Positions 15,925 through 24,532 of a stretch of DNA of 64,000 nucleotides are shown piece after piece. The DNA lies in contig JAMQGV010000026.1 in the NCBI GenBank assembly GCA_025994075.1, positions 1 to 64,000 of the forward strand. The letters are read 5' to 3'. The DNA comes from Vicinamibacteria bacterium (GTDB taxonomy: Bacteria; Acidobacteriota; Vicinamibacteria; Fen-336). A program made the translations under genes and the position numbers. The notes under the pieces are model-generated. The model searched no databases and was not told where the DNA came from. It worked only from the letters and a program-made list of their open reading frames with translations. Within the stretch, counting starts at the first letter, position 1; every line of letters starts with the position of its first letter.

Positions 15925-18714
15925 CTACACCCGGAAGACTTTCATCACCTCGTCGCCGAGGTGGTTGATTACTTTGACCGCGATGCGGCCGGACTTGGGT
16001 TTAGGGAAGGGTCTGGATGTTGCGCTGTGGAGGGTTTGCCAGGCTTCTTCGTTGATCTCGGCTTTCAGGGTGGTCTTGAGGGCTGTGTAGGGGTCGTTGG
16101 CGCCGAGGAAGTAGGCGTGGCGGACGAAGAAGGATTCCTCGTTGTAGTCCGTGTCGAGGAACCAGCAGGCGATGCCGTCCGGGCCGTCGCTTCGGACTTC
16201 GCCCGTGTTGGGGTGGAAGACGTCTACGCCGTTGACCTTGACCTGGAGATGGTCGGCGTCCACTTCGATCAGGTCGATGTCGGGTTCGCCGAAGATGACG
16301 AAGAGGTTGCCCTTGCCCGTGTTCCTGAGGTCGTCAGCCATGTGGAGGTCTGCGTTCATCCGGGCCTTGAGGACCGGGATGCGGCCCAGCTTCGAGAACT
16401 CCGTCGAGTGGGCGTCGTAGTTGAAGGCGCAGGCTATGAGGACGTCGAAGCCTGAGTCGCCGGCCTCGCGGGCGGCGGCGACGAGGTCGAGGCGGGAGAC
16501 GGTGCCGAACTCGGGGCCGATGAAGATGGCCGCGCGCTTCTCGGGGCCCGCCTCGTCATGACCCTCGCGGTAGCGGCCTTCCGCGCAGATCAGCTCGCCC
16601 GGCCAGGGGGTGAGCGACGTGAAGACGATCTTGTCCTCCTTGTGGGCCTGCTGGACGCCCGAGGTCTTCAGGTTCTCGAGGATCAACTGGGTGAAGCCGC
16701 GCTCCTCGCCGTACGGGCCGGAGCCGTCGGCGGCGCCGTCGATCAGCTCGTCGTCGTGGTCGACGCCGAGCACGCGGTGAGGGGAGAGGCTCTCGACCGT
16801 GAAGGGGCCGGCGACGCGGACCTTCGAGTTGTCCGTGTAGGGCTTGTCGTAGAGGTACTCGACGTCCGCCTTGGCCGCGATCGAGGCGTCGATCTCCTTC
16901 TGGCGGGCGATCCGGGACTGCCACCAGTCGGCGTGGAGCTGCTTCGCCTTCGCCGGCCACTTCTCGTCGGCCTCGTGCGGGATCTGCCACTCCTCCCAGG
17001 ACTCGCCGAGCGCCTCGTTCAGCGAGGCGCGCAGCGGCTCCAGGTTCGCCTGCCACTGCTCCCAGATGATGTCGATCTCGGCATTGCCCACGATCGATTT
17101 CAATGTGATGTGGGGAATCCGCTCATACGTGAAGCCGTGCCGTACGCTGCCACTCACGGGCGAAGAGGATGGCGCCCGGCCAGTGATCTGCGCCTCCTTG
17201 AGCTGGCCTTCGCGAGAGTCGGCAAGCAAGTAGAACGGATGCCGGGCACCCATGATCCGCGTCCTTGCGATGGCGAGCGCCACGCGGGACGTGTCGATAG
17301 TGATCCAGCGGCGCCCCCACTGCTCCGCGACGTGCGCCGTCGTGCCCGAGCCGCAGGTCGGGTCCAGGACCAGATCGCCAGGATCTGTGGCGAGAAGGAG
17401 GCATCTTTCGACAACGCGGCGTGCGGTTTGAACCACGTAACGCTTGTCCTCACTCCATCCTGCGATCGCGGTGTCGTCCCACATGTTGCTGAGAGGTAAA
17501 GCCGGAAAGTCAGCCAAGAACCGGATGTAGTTCAAGGAGGTGGCCCGTACGTGAAGACGCCCGGCGCGATCGAGTCGCTGCATCCCAAGCGCGTTGGTCT
17601 TCCACCCTCCGGCGCCAGGCGTGAAGGACTGGCCGTGTCGCTGATAGGTGAAGCGAGTGGTCGCGCCCCCCGACTGTGAGGTGAGAATCTGAATCCGGAG
17701 CGAAGCGGCGTTGGTCTCGGGATCGGCGATTTCTGAGGCGCTGAATCGCCGGATGCCACCCTTCGAGTCCATACCGTAGGCGTACTCGTCAGCCCCACGC
17801 GTTTCATGGGACTTCTCGAGCAGGAGAGGCCGGAACTTCAGACTCTCCCGGCTTCTGGCGAACCAGATCAGGTGGTCGAAGGTACTCGGCAAGTGGGCCG
17901 ATGTTGCGCCCGCGGTCTTCGTGAACCCAATCGTCCCAACGTGGTTCTCGTCCCCGAACACCTCGTCCATTACCGATCGCACGCGGTGCACGTTCTCGTC
18001 CCCGATCTGGACGAAGATCGAGCCGGATTCCGTCAGCAGGTCGCGGGCGACCGTCAGGCGGTCGCGCAGGTAGGTCAGGTAGCTGTGGATGCCGTCGCGC
18101 CAGGTGTCGCGGAAGGCCTTGACCTGCTCGGGCTCGCGGGTGATGTGCTCGGCGTTGCCGTCCTTGACGTCGCGGCTGGTGGTGCTCCACTGGAAGTTGC
18201 TGTTGAACTTGATCCCGTACGGCGGGTCCATGTAGATGCACTGGACCTTGCCGCGCAGGCCCTCGCGCTCGGCGAGCGAGGCCATCACTTGGAGCGAGTC
18301 GCCCAGGATCATGCGGTTCGTCCAGTTCTGGTCGTGGTGGTAGAAGTCGGTCTTGTCGACGCCCTCGGGCACGCCGTTGAAGTCGCCGAACAGGTCGATC
18401 TGGGCCTGGGTCTCCTTCTTCTTCTCCCGGGTCTGCCGCAGCAGGTCGTCGATCAGGACCTTGGGGTGGACCTTCTCCTGGATGTAGAGCGGCGGCGCCT
18501 GGACGACCAGGTCGCTCCAGTCCTGCTGGTCCTTGCCCCGCCACACGAGCTGCGGATCGAGGTCCCGGTTGCGCCGCTCGTAGGCGACCCGCAGCGGGTC
18601 GGCCTCGTGCTTGTGCAACACGGACTGGAACTCGGCGGTGGGAATCAGCCGCCGCTTCGCCTCCTCGTGCCGCAGCGCCTCGACCGTCTTCTCGGCCTTC
18701 TTCTTGGCCGCCAT
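15925..18714 (-). CDS. type III restriction-modification DNA methyltransferase (Mod)
   Basis: The protein is 929 residues from ATG 18714. The catalytic motif IV, MDPPYGIKF (DPPY at 163-166), comes before the SAM-binding motif I, DPTCGSGTT at 451-459. This order marks the beta class and predicts N6-adenine methylation. A variable region lies between them, as expected for target recognition, and a long C-terminal region follows. It is longer than classic Mod (about 650 residues) but normal for the BPTD_3080-associated type. It overlaps the Res gene by one base. Part of its C-terminus recurs as a scrap at 12011-12078. Confidence 0.92.
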   Translation of the reverse strand: MAAKKKAEKTVEALRHEEAKRRLIPTAEFQSVLHKHEADPLRVAYERRNRDLDPQLVWRGKDQQDWSDLVVQAPPLYIQEKVHPKVLIDDLLRQTREKKKETQAQIDLFGDFNGVPEGVDKTDFYHHDQNWTNRMILGDSLQVMASLAEREGLRGKVQCIYMDPPYGIKFNSNFQWSTTSRDVKDGNAEHITREPEQVKAFRDTWRDGIHSYLTYLRDRLTVARDLLTESGSIFVQIGDENVHRVRSVMDEVFGDENHVGTIGFTKTAGATSAHLPSTFDHLIWFARSRESLKFRPLLLEKSHETRGADEYAYGMDSKGGIRRFSASEIADPETNAASLRIQILTSQSGGATTRFTYQRHGQSFTPGAGGWKTNALGMQRLDRAGRLHVRATSLNYIRFLADFPALPLSNMWDDTAIAGWSEDKRYVVQTARRVVERCLLLATDPGDLVLDPTCGSGTTAHVAEQWGRRWITIDTSRVALAIARTRIMGARHPFYLLADSREGQLKEAQITGRAPSSSPVSGSVRHGFTYERIPHITLKSIVGNAEIDIIWEQWQANLEPLRASLNEALGESWEEWQIPHEADEKWPAKAKQLHADWWQSRIARQKEIDASIAAKADVEYLYDKPYTDNSKVRVAGPFTVESLSPHRVLGVDHDDELIDGAADGSGPYGEERGFTQLILENLKTSGVQQAHKEDKIVFTSLTPWPGELICAEGRYREGHDEAGPEKRAAIFIGPEFGTVSRLDLVAAAREAGDSGFDVLIACAFNYDAHSTEFSKLGRIPVLKARMNADLHMADDLRNTGKGNLFVIFGEPDIDLIEVDADHLQVKVNGVDVFHPNTGEVRSDGPDGIACWFLDTDYNEESFFVRHAYFLGANDPYTALKTTLKAEINEEAWQTLHSATSRPFPKPKSGRIAVKVINHLGDEVMKVFRV

Positions 18715-21700
18715 CAGCGCCCCACCCCGGCGATCACCCGACCGATCATCGTGTCGAACTCCCCCGCCACCTTCTTCTCGAAGTCCAGCTCCATCGTCCA
18801 GACGTCCGTCAGTTCGGCGAAGGCCCAGCGGCCGTGGGCGCGCAGGTGGTTGACGCCCGGGATCCAGTAGGTGTCCATCGTCGACTTCTTCTCCTTGGCG
18901 TCCTCGCGGCGGTAGCCCTTGATCTCGACGATCAGGCGCAGCAGGTCGTCGTCGCCGTGGCCGTCGTCGACCAGGACCAGGAAGTCGGGGCGGTAGCGGC
19001 GGGGCTCGCCCGCCATGCGGTACGGGACCTCGAGGCCGAGGTTGTGGTTCTTGACGTAGGCGCGCACGCGCGGGTGCTTCTCGAGCACGCGGCAGAACTC
19101 GGCCTCCCAGCCGCTGTCCAGCACGACCCAGTTGACGTGGCAGCGGCGTGAGTCGGTCTCCCATCGGTCGGAACGCGAGGTCGTGAAGTTGACGTGAGCC
19201 GTCGATCCGACCGGGTTGTAGGGGTCGAGAATGGCCTTGACCGGGCGCTCGCCGAGGAACGCGCGGTTGATCCCGGCCACGATCTTCTCGCACGCCATGT
19301 CGGCCAGAGTCTTGTACATGAGCTGCGCGGGATAGGTCCCGCCCTTGCACACGAGGTGGCCGCCCTCCAGCCACTGGCGGGCGATGCGCTTGAGCTGGCC
19401 GAAGTGGGAAAGGCGCGGGGAGCCGTCCTCGTCGCGCCACTTGGTCAGGACCAGGTGGGCGGTCAGCTCGTAGAGCACCTGGGACGGGCGGACGTCGCCC
19501 GTGTGGACGAGGTTGAGGTCGATGCGCTCGCCGATGATCCCGGAGTTCTGGGTCTCGGTGGCGCCGATCAGCTCGGGCGTCAGGACCAGCGTGGAGTCGG
19601 CGTCGAACTCGGCGCTCAGGCGATCGGCGGGCAGCTCGACGCGATAGCCCTCGACCCGGGGGAAGCGGATCTCCACGCCGTCGCGCTCCGGGCGCACGGC
19701 GTGGACGCGAACTGTCTCGCGCGGGGGCTGCGGCGGGGCGACGACGGGCTTGGCGTTGAAGTCGAACGGGATGCCGAGCACGTCGGCGTACTCGACGTCG
19801 AAGCGGCCCTGCTCGTTCAGCTCGTAGGACTGGCGGCGCAGGGCGCGGCCGATCACCTGCTCGCACAGGAGCTGGGTGCCGAACGCGCGGACGCCGAGGA
19901 CGTGGGTGACGGTGTTCGCGTCCCAGCCCTCGGTCAGCATCGAGACGGAGACGACGCAGCGGATCTGCTCGCCCAGCGCTCCGACCTTGCCGACGGTGTT
20001 CATCACCTCGCGCAGGACCTCGGCGTCCGGGATGTCCTCGCCCTGGCGCTGGTCGCCGCTGCGCTCGACGCGCTCGCGCTTGAAGCGCTCCAGCTCGTCG
20101 GCGGCGGCCGCGCGGAACTGGTCGTCGAGGCCCTCGCCGGACTCGAGCTGCTCGGAGTCGATCAGGATCGTGTTCGGGCGCGGGAGCGGGTTGCCGTGCT
20201 CGTCGAAGTTGCGGAACAGCTCCAGGCGGCCGTTCTGGAGCTGGCTGCCGCCGTCGTCGTTCTGGCGGTGGAAGCCGGAGATGTAGTCGTAGACGAGCTT
20301 GGACGTGGAGGTGTTGTTGCAGACGACGATGAAGCAGGGCGGGACGCGGATGCCCTCCTGGCGCCAGCGCTGGAACGTCTTCTCGTAGTGGCCGTAGAGG
20401 GCCGCGAGCGCCGTCTGGAGCTGCGGAGGCAGGCTCAGCGGGTCGAGAGAGGCGGCCTTGCCTCTCCCCTTCTTCGGCATCTTGGTGCGGATGTGCTCCC
20501 AGAGGTTCCGGTACATCGGGACCTCGGCGCCGGGGATGTTGTCGGCGATCGGGACGCGGGGGAGCTTGACGATACCGCACTCGATCGCGTCCATCAGCGA
20601 GAAGTCGCTCATCGTCCACGGGAACAGCGTGCCCTCGGCGTAGCCCGAACCGCGCAGGAAGAACGGGGTCGCCGAGAGGTCGAAGACGCGGGCGACGCCG
20701 AGCTTGCGCTGCACGGTCTCGATGCCCGTGATCCACAAGCGGGCGGCCTCGTTGTTCTTCTCGGCTTCCTTCCGCTCGTCGCCCTTGAGGTCGCCCTCGT
20801 CCTCGTGGCTGGGTTTCTCGCGATAGCAGTGGTGGCCCTCGTCGTTGAGGACCATGACGTGCTTCAGGCCCATCAGCTCCGGCATCACGCGCTGGAGCAT
20901 CTGGCCCTCGGTCTCCAGCGTCTGGAGGGCCTCGCCACGGCCCTGCAGCAGCGAGCGGCCGCCCTTGGACAGCTCGAGCCGCTCGCGGAGCTTGAAGGCG
21001 TGGTAGTTGGTGATGACGATCTTCGCCTTCTGCAGCTCGGGCAGGAGGTCGCCGGGGACCAGCTCCCGGCTCTGGTAGTAGGAGTTGAGGTCGTTCGGGA
21101 GCAGGACGTTGAGACGGTCCTTGATCGTCAGGCCCGGGGTGATGACCAGGAAGCCGCGGGTGAAGCGGCTGCTCTGCTTGCGGCGAACCGCGTTGATCGT
21201 CTGCCACGCGATCAGCATCGCCATCACGGTGGTCTTGCCGGCGCCGGTGGCGAGCTTCAGGGCCAGCCGCGGCAGTCCAGGGTTCGCCTCCTGGTTGGCG
21301 CTCTCGAGGTGCTCCAGGAAACGGCGGCCGTCCTTGAGGCCGGGGGCAACCTCGGTCAGCCAGATCGCCGTCTCCACCGCCTCGACCTGGCAGAAGAAGG
21401 GCCGGTAGCTGGCGAAGGCGTGCGTGCGCCAGTGGAGCAGGAGGCGCTGGGTCTCGGGGGTGACGCTCCAGTGAAGCGGGTTGGGAATGGCTCGCCAGGC
21501 GTCGACCTGCTTGCGCAGCTCGTTGATGACGGGGATCGGGTCGTAGCGCTGACGCTCGGTGCCGATGCCGGTCTGGTCGCCGAGGTCGAGGTCCTGCTGC
21601 TTCGGGCTCTTGACCTTGCGCGGCTTCGGGATCGGGGTGACGAACTGGGCCGAGCGGCGCTTGTCGAGGATGGCTTGCGTCGGCTGGCCGCGCTCGTCGA

Positions 21701-21842
21701 GCTCCCAGTGCTGAGCCGGGTACTCGTAGGGCGAGTTGAGGATCGGCGCGCGGAAGAACGCGTTGTCGTCGCCGCTCGTCAGGGGGCCCTCCTTCCCGTC
21801 GCCGGGGTCCGCCGCTTCCCACCGAATGTTGGGAAAATACAC
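18714..21842 (-). CDS. type III restriction endonuclease subunit (Res), BPTD_3080 type
   Basis: This 1,042-residue protein starts at GTG 21842. The N-terminal APILNSPYEYPAQHW and VTPIPKPRK segments are typical of the BPTD_3080 group. Helicase motifs follow: ATGAGKTT at 198-205, the DExx-type LNDEGHHCY near 345, SATPFF, a TEGWDAN segment and VIGRALRR. The C-terminus has a PD-(D/E)xK nuclease, YRPDFLVL followed by VEIKGYR. It should translocate on DNA and cut when two unmodified sites interact, together with Mod. Its first codon lies 15 bases downstream of the frameshifted membrane-protein gene. Confidence 0.92.
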   Translation of the reverse strand: MYFPNIRWEAADPGDGKEGPLTSGDDNAFFRAPILNSPYEYPAQHWELDERGQPTQAILDKRRSAQFVTPIPKPRKVKSPKQQDLDLGDQTGIGTERQRYDPIPVINELRKQVDAWRAIPNPLHWSVTPETQRLLLHWRTHAFASYRPFFCQVEAVETAIWLTEVAPGLKDGRRFLEHLESANQEANPGLPRLALKLATGAGKTTVMAMLIAWQTINAVRRKQSSRFTRGFLVITPGLTIKDRLNVLLPNDLNSYYQSRELVPGDLLPELQKAKIVITNYHAFKLRERLELSKGGRSLLQGRGEALQTLETEGQMLQRVMPELMGLKHVMVLNDEGHHCYREKPSHEDEGDLKGDERKEAEKNNEAARLWITGIETVQRKLGVARVFDLSATPFFLRGSGYAEGTLFPWTMSDFSLMDAIECGIVKLPRVPIADNIPGAEVPMYRNLWEHIRTKMPKKGRGKAASLDPLSLPPQLQTALAALYGHYEKTFQRWRQEGIRVPPCFIVVCNNTSTSKLVYDYISGFHRQNDDGGSQLQNGRLELFRNFDEHGNPLPRPNTILIDSEQLESGEGLDDQFRAAAADELERFKRERVERSGDQRQGEDIPDAEVLREVMNTVGKVGALGEQIRCVVSVSMLTEGWDANTVTHVLGVRAFGTQLLCEQVIGRALRRQSYELNEQGRFDVEYADVLGIPFDFNAKPVVAPPQPPRETVRVHAVRPERDGVEIRFPRVEGYRVELPADRLSAEFDADSTLVLTPELIGATETQNSGIIGERIDLNLVHTGDVRPSQVLYELTAHLVLTKWRDEDGSPRLSHFGQLKRIARQWLEGGHLVCKGGTYPAQLMYKTLADMACEKIVAGINRAFLGERPVKAILDPYNPVGSTAHVNFTTSRSDRWETDSRRCHVNWVVLDSGWEAEFCRVLEKHPRVRAYVKNHNLGLEVPYRMAGEPRRYRPDFLVLVDDGHGDDDLLRLIVEIKGYRREDAKEKKSTMDTYWIPGVNHLRAHGRWAFAELTDVWTMELDFEKKVAGEFDTMIGRVIAGVGR

Positions 21843-21857
21843 GAATTCAGGGGCATG

Positions 21858-22384
21858 TCAGCTACCGGACCGCTGGGCAGCGCGCCGCACGAGCAACGCG
21901 GCGAAGCCCGGGAAGAAGGCGGCGAACCACGCCGCGAGATGGAGCGCGTAGTCCGGACCGCCGGGGGCCGGGTTCGTCCAGATCCCCGAGATCGCGTAGA
22001 ACCCGAGGCCCGAGGCGAGCGCCGCCAGGCCTCCGCGCCAGCCGAGGCGGCGCGGTCGGCGCTCGAAGTGGCCCAGCATCGCGTCGAAGGCGAACCAGAA
22101 GGCCATCCACGCCGGGAACATCGCCGTGTAGCGGAGGAGCGGAGCGAGCGCGTAGAAGAGTGCGGCGGCCGCGAGCCCGATTCCGGCGCCGGCGAACCCG
22201 CCGACCCGGCGCGCCTCGCCGGCCAGGCCAGCACCGCGCCAATCGCCGCGCACAGCGCGAGGCCGTGCAGCAGGCCGAACGCGACGCGGTGTGGCACCTC
22301 GAACCGCGCCCACACCCAGTCCCCTGCGGTCATCAGCAGCGCGATCAGCAACGCCCCACGCACGGCTTCGCGCAGTCCTTCCAC
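21858..22384 (-). pseudogene. frameshifted multi-pass membrane protein
   Basis: Two frames join into one membrane protein of about 175 residues. From GTG 22384, frame A gives GALLIALLMTAGDWVW and ALCAAIGAVLAWPARR. Near 22210-22225 the coding signal moves to another frame, which gives GLAAAALFYALAPLLRY, MFPAWMAFWFAFDAMLGHF, ALASGLGFYAISGIW and LAAWFAAFFPGFAALLV. Together there are five or six hydrophobic helices. A one-base gain or loss in the GC-rich stretch would repair it. It may be a true frameshift or an assembly error. I do not recognise the family. Confidence 0.6.
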
Positions 22385-22481
22385 CGCCCAACGATGCCCG
22401 CGCCGGCGTGGGCCGGCAAGCGGTCGATTTGGAGCCGGCCGGGACCCCGGGCTTACGATGCCCGGCAGGCGAAGGAGGAAC

Positions 22482-23180
22482 ATGAATCAGGTGCTGTCGC
22501 TCGTCGATCGGCTGCTGCGCGGGCAGGTCGTGGGCCCGGAACAACTGGCCACGGGCAAACTCGACGTGAGCGAGGGCGACCTCGCCAAGGCGTCGCTGGC
22601 GCTGGGAGCCAGCTACGGCGCCTTCATGGGGCTCTACGCCGCGCTCCAGGGCGGCGCGGGCGGCGCGCTGCAACTGGTCAGCTCGGCCGTGAAGGTGCCG
22701 CTGCTGTTCCTGCTGACGCTCGCGGTGACGCTGCCGTCGCTCTACGTGTTCTCGGCGCTGGCGCGCAGCCCGCTCGGCTTTCGCGAGACGCTGCGGCTGC
22801 TGCTGGCGGCGATCACGGTGAACCTGGCGCTGCTCGCGAGCTTCGGGCCAATCACGGGCTTCTTCACGCTCAGCACCGACAGCTACCCGTTCATGAAGCT
22901 GCTGAGCGTCGCCTTCTTCACGGCCGGCGGGCTGGTCGGCCTGCGCTTCCTGCGCGAGGCGCTCTCGGCGTTGCTGCCGAAATCGGACGGCGACAAGGCG
23001 GAGCACGCGCGCGCGGTGTTCCGCGTGTGGACCGTGATTTACGCCGTGGTCGGTGCGCAGATGGGGTGGATCCTGCGGCCGTTCGTGGGCAACCCCGGAC
23101 TGCCGTTCCAGTTGTTCCGCGAACGCGAGAAGAACTTCTTCCAGGCAATCCTGGAGACGATGGGAGCGCTCTTGTCGTGA
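22482..23180 (+). CDS. integral membrane protein, first of a tandem paralogous pair
   Basis: This 232-residue protein starts at ATG 22482 behind a strong AAGGAGG site. The first 40 residues are soluble, and then five or six hydrophobic helices follow. A mid-protein segment SAVKVPLLFLLTLAVTLPSL and a C-terminal GAQMGWILRPFVGNP are shared, in the same order, with the next gene. No transporter or enzyme motif is evident, and I do not know the family's function. The next gene overlaps its stop, so the two probably act as a heteromeric pair. Confidence 0.8.
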   Translation: MNQVLSLVDRLLRGQVVGPEQLATGKLDVSEGDLAKASLALGASYGAFMGLYAALQGGAGGALQLVSSAVKVPLLFLLTLAVTLPSLYVFSALARSPLGFRETLRLLLAAITVNLALLASFGPITGFFTLSTDSYPFMKLLSVAFFTAGGLVGLRFLREALSALLPKSDGDKAEHARAVFRVWTVIYAVVGAQMGWILRPFVGNPGLPFQLFREREKNFFQAILETMGALLS

Positions 23181-23839
23181 GTGCGGTCGGAGCCCTCCGA
23201 ACTGCCGATCAACTGCTTCGCGGCGACGGCCGCTTCGCGCCCGGCGCAGAGCAGGTCCCGTGGAGACCGCTCGCCACCCTGGCGCTCGGCGCGGGCGTCG
23301 TCTACGGGCTGGCGATGGGCTCGTTCGGACTGCGGCCTGAGCAGGCGCTCTATTCCGCCACCAAGGTGCCGTTGCTGCTGGCGGCGACCACGCTCCTGTG
23401 CCTGCCGAGCTTCTTCGTCGTCAACCTGCTGCTCGGCCTGGGCCGGGGCTTCCCGAGCGCGCTCAAGGCGGTGCTGGCATCGCAGGGGACGGTGGCTCTG
23501 GCACTCGCGGGCTTCGCGCCGGTCACCGTCTTCTGGTACGGCTCGTCGGCCGACTACGGGGCGGCCGTCGCGTGGAACGGCGGCGTGTTCCTGGCGGCCG
23601 CGATCGCCGGCCAGGTGACGCTCGCCCGCCACTACGCGGCGCTCGTCGCCCGCGACCCGCGCCATGGCCGCGCGCGAAACGCGTGGCTCGTCTTGTACGC
23701 GTTCGTCGCGACACAGATGGCCTGGGTGCTGCGGCCGTTCGTCGGCAACCCCGAGCAGGCCCCGAGCTTCTTTCGCGAGGGCGCGCTGGGCAACGCCTAC
23801 GTCGAGGTCGCGCGCCTGGTCGGGCGCGTGTTCTTCTAG
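23177..23839 (+). CDS. integral membrane protein, second of the tandem pair
   Basis: This 220-residue protein starts at GTG 23177, overlapping the previous stop (GTGA). It has the same plan as its neighbour: ATKVPLLLAATTLLCLPSF, GFAPVTVFWYG, and ATQMAWVLRPFVGNP with a following FFRE. Overall identity is low, so the duplication is old. The conserved TQMAW-LRPFVGNP block is the best marker for this family and may face one membrane side. Function is unknown. Confidence 0.8.
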   Translation: MSAVGALRTADQLLRGDGRFAPGAEQVPWRPLATLALGAGVVYGLAMGSFGLRPEQALYSATKVPLLLAATTLLCLPSFFVVNLLLGLGRGFPSALKAVLASQGTVALALAGFAPVTVFWYGSSADYGAAVAWNGGVFLAAAIAGQVTLARHYAALVARDPRHGRARNAWLVLYAFVATQMAWVLRPFVGNPEQAPSFFREGALGNAYVEVARLVGRVFF

Positions 23840-23863
23840 GCCGGCACGGCCAAAGGGGGACTG

Positions 23864-24532
23864 GTGTCGCGTTGGGCGGCTCCGCGGACGGTCGAGGGGT
23901 TCAGGCGCTCCGAGCCCAATGCCACCCTGCTGCGGTTCGTCGAGGGCGAGCGGCCGGCCGCTGCGTCGCCGTTCGCGCTCGACATCGGGTGTGGGGCGGG
24001 GCGCAACGCGGTGCCGATCGCGGCGCGCGGGTGGCGGGTCGTGGGCACCGATCTGGCGGGGCCGATGCTCGTCGCCGCCGCCGAGCGGGGGCGGACCGAA
24101 GGCGTGGCCGCGCGCACGCTGTTCGTGCAGGCGCCGATGGAGCACCTGCCGGTGCCCGACCGCGCGTTCGACCTGGTCGTCGCCCACGGCATCTGGAACC
24201 TCGCGAGGTCAGGGCCGCAGTTCCGCCTCGCGGTCGCCGAAGCCGCTCGCGCGGCGCGGCCCGGCGCGGGGCTGTTCGTGTTCACCTTCTCCCGCAACAC
24301 GCTGCCGGCCGACGCCGAGCCCGTCGCCGGCGAGTCGTTCGTGTTCACCCAGTTCGCGGGCGAGCCGCAGTGCTTCCTCACCGCGGACGAGTTGCGCGAT
24401 GAGCTCGGCGCCGCCGGCTTCGATCCGGCCGGGCCGCTGGTCGAGCACAACCTGCCGCGGCCAGGTCAACTGACGCGCGGCGGGCCCGTGATCTTCGAGG
24501 GCGCCTTCCGCCGGCGTCAGGCGATCACTTGA
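23864..24532 (+). CDS. class I SAM-dependent methyltransferase
   Basis: This 222-residue protein starts at GTG 23864 behind a GGGGGA site. The SAM motif I is ALDIGCGAGRNAVPIAARG, followed by the strand-2 acidic residue in VVGTDLAG. The motif DRAFDLVVAHGIWN and a YbaJ-like FTFSRNTLP segment follow. This is a Methyltransf_11 type enzyme with an unknown substrate. It follows the membrane-protein pair by 24 bases in the same direction. Its last 8 bases overlap the end of the convergent TPR gene. Confidence 0.85.
   Translation: MSRWAAPRTVEGFRRSEPNATLLRFVEGERPAAASPFALDIGCGAGRNAVPIAARGWRVVGTDLAGPMLVAAAERGRTEGVAARTLFVQAPMEHLPVPDRAFDLVVAHGIWNLARSGPQFRLAVAEAARAARPGAGLFVFTFSRNTLPADAEPVAGESFVFTQFAGEPQCFLTADELRDELGAAGFDPAGPLVEHNLPRPGQLTRGGPVIFEGAFRRRQAIT

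Noticed and set aside
19194..23180. A 1,328-codon open frame on the plus strand
   Set aside because: It is antisense to the Res gene, is low-complexity in composition, and only its last part is real (the membrane protein starting at 22482). It is a by-product of high GC.
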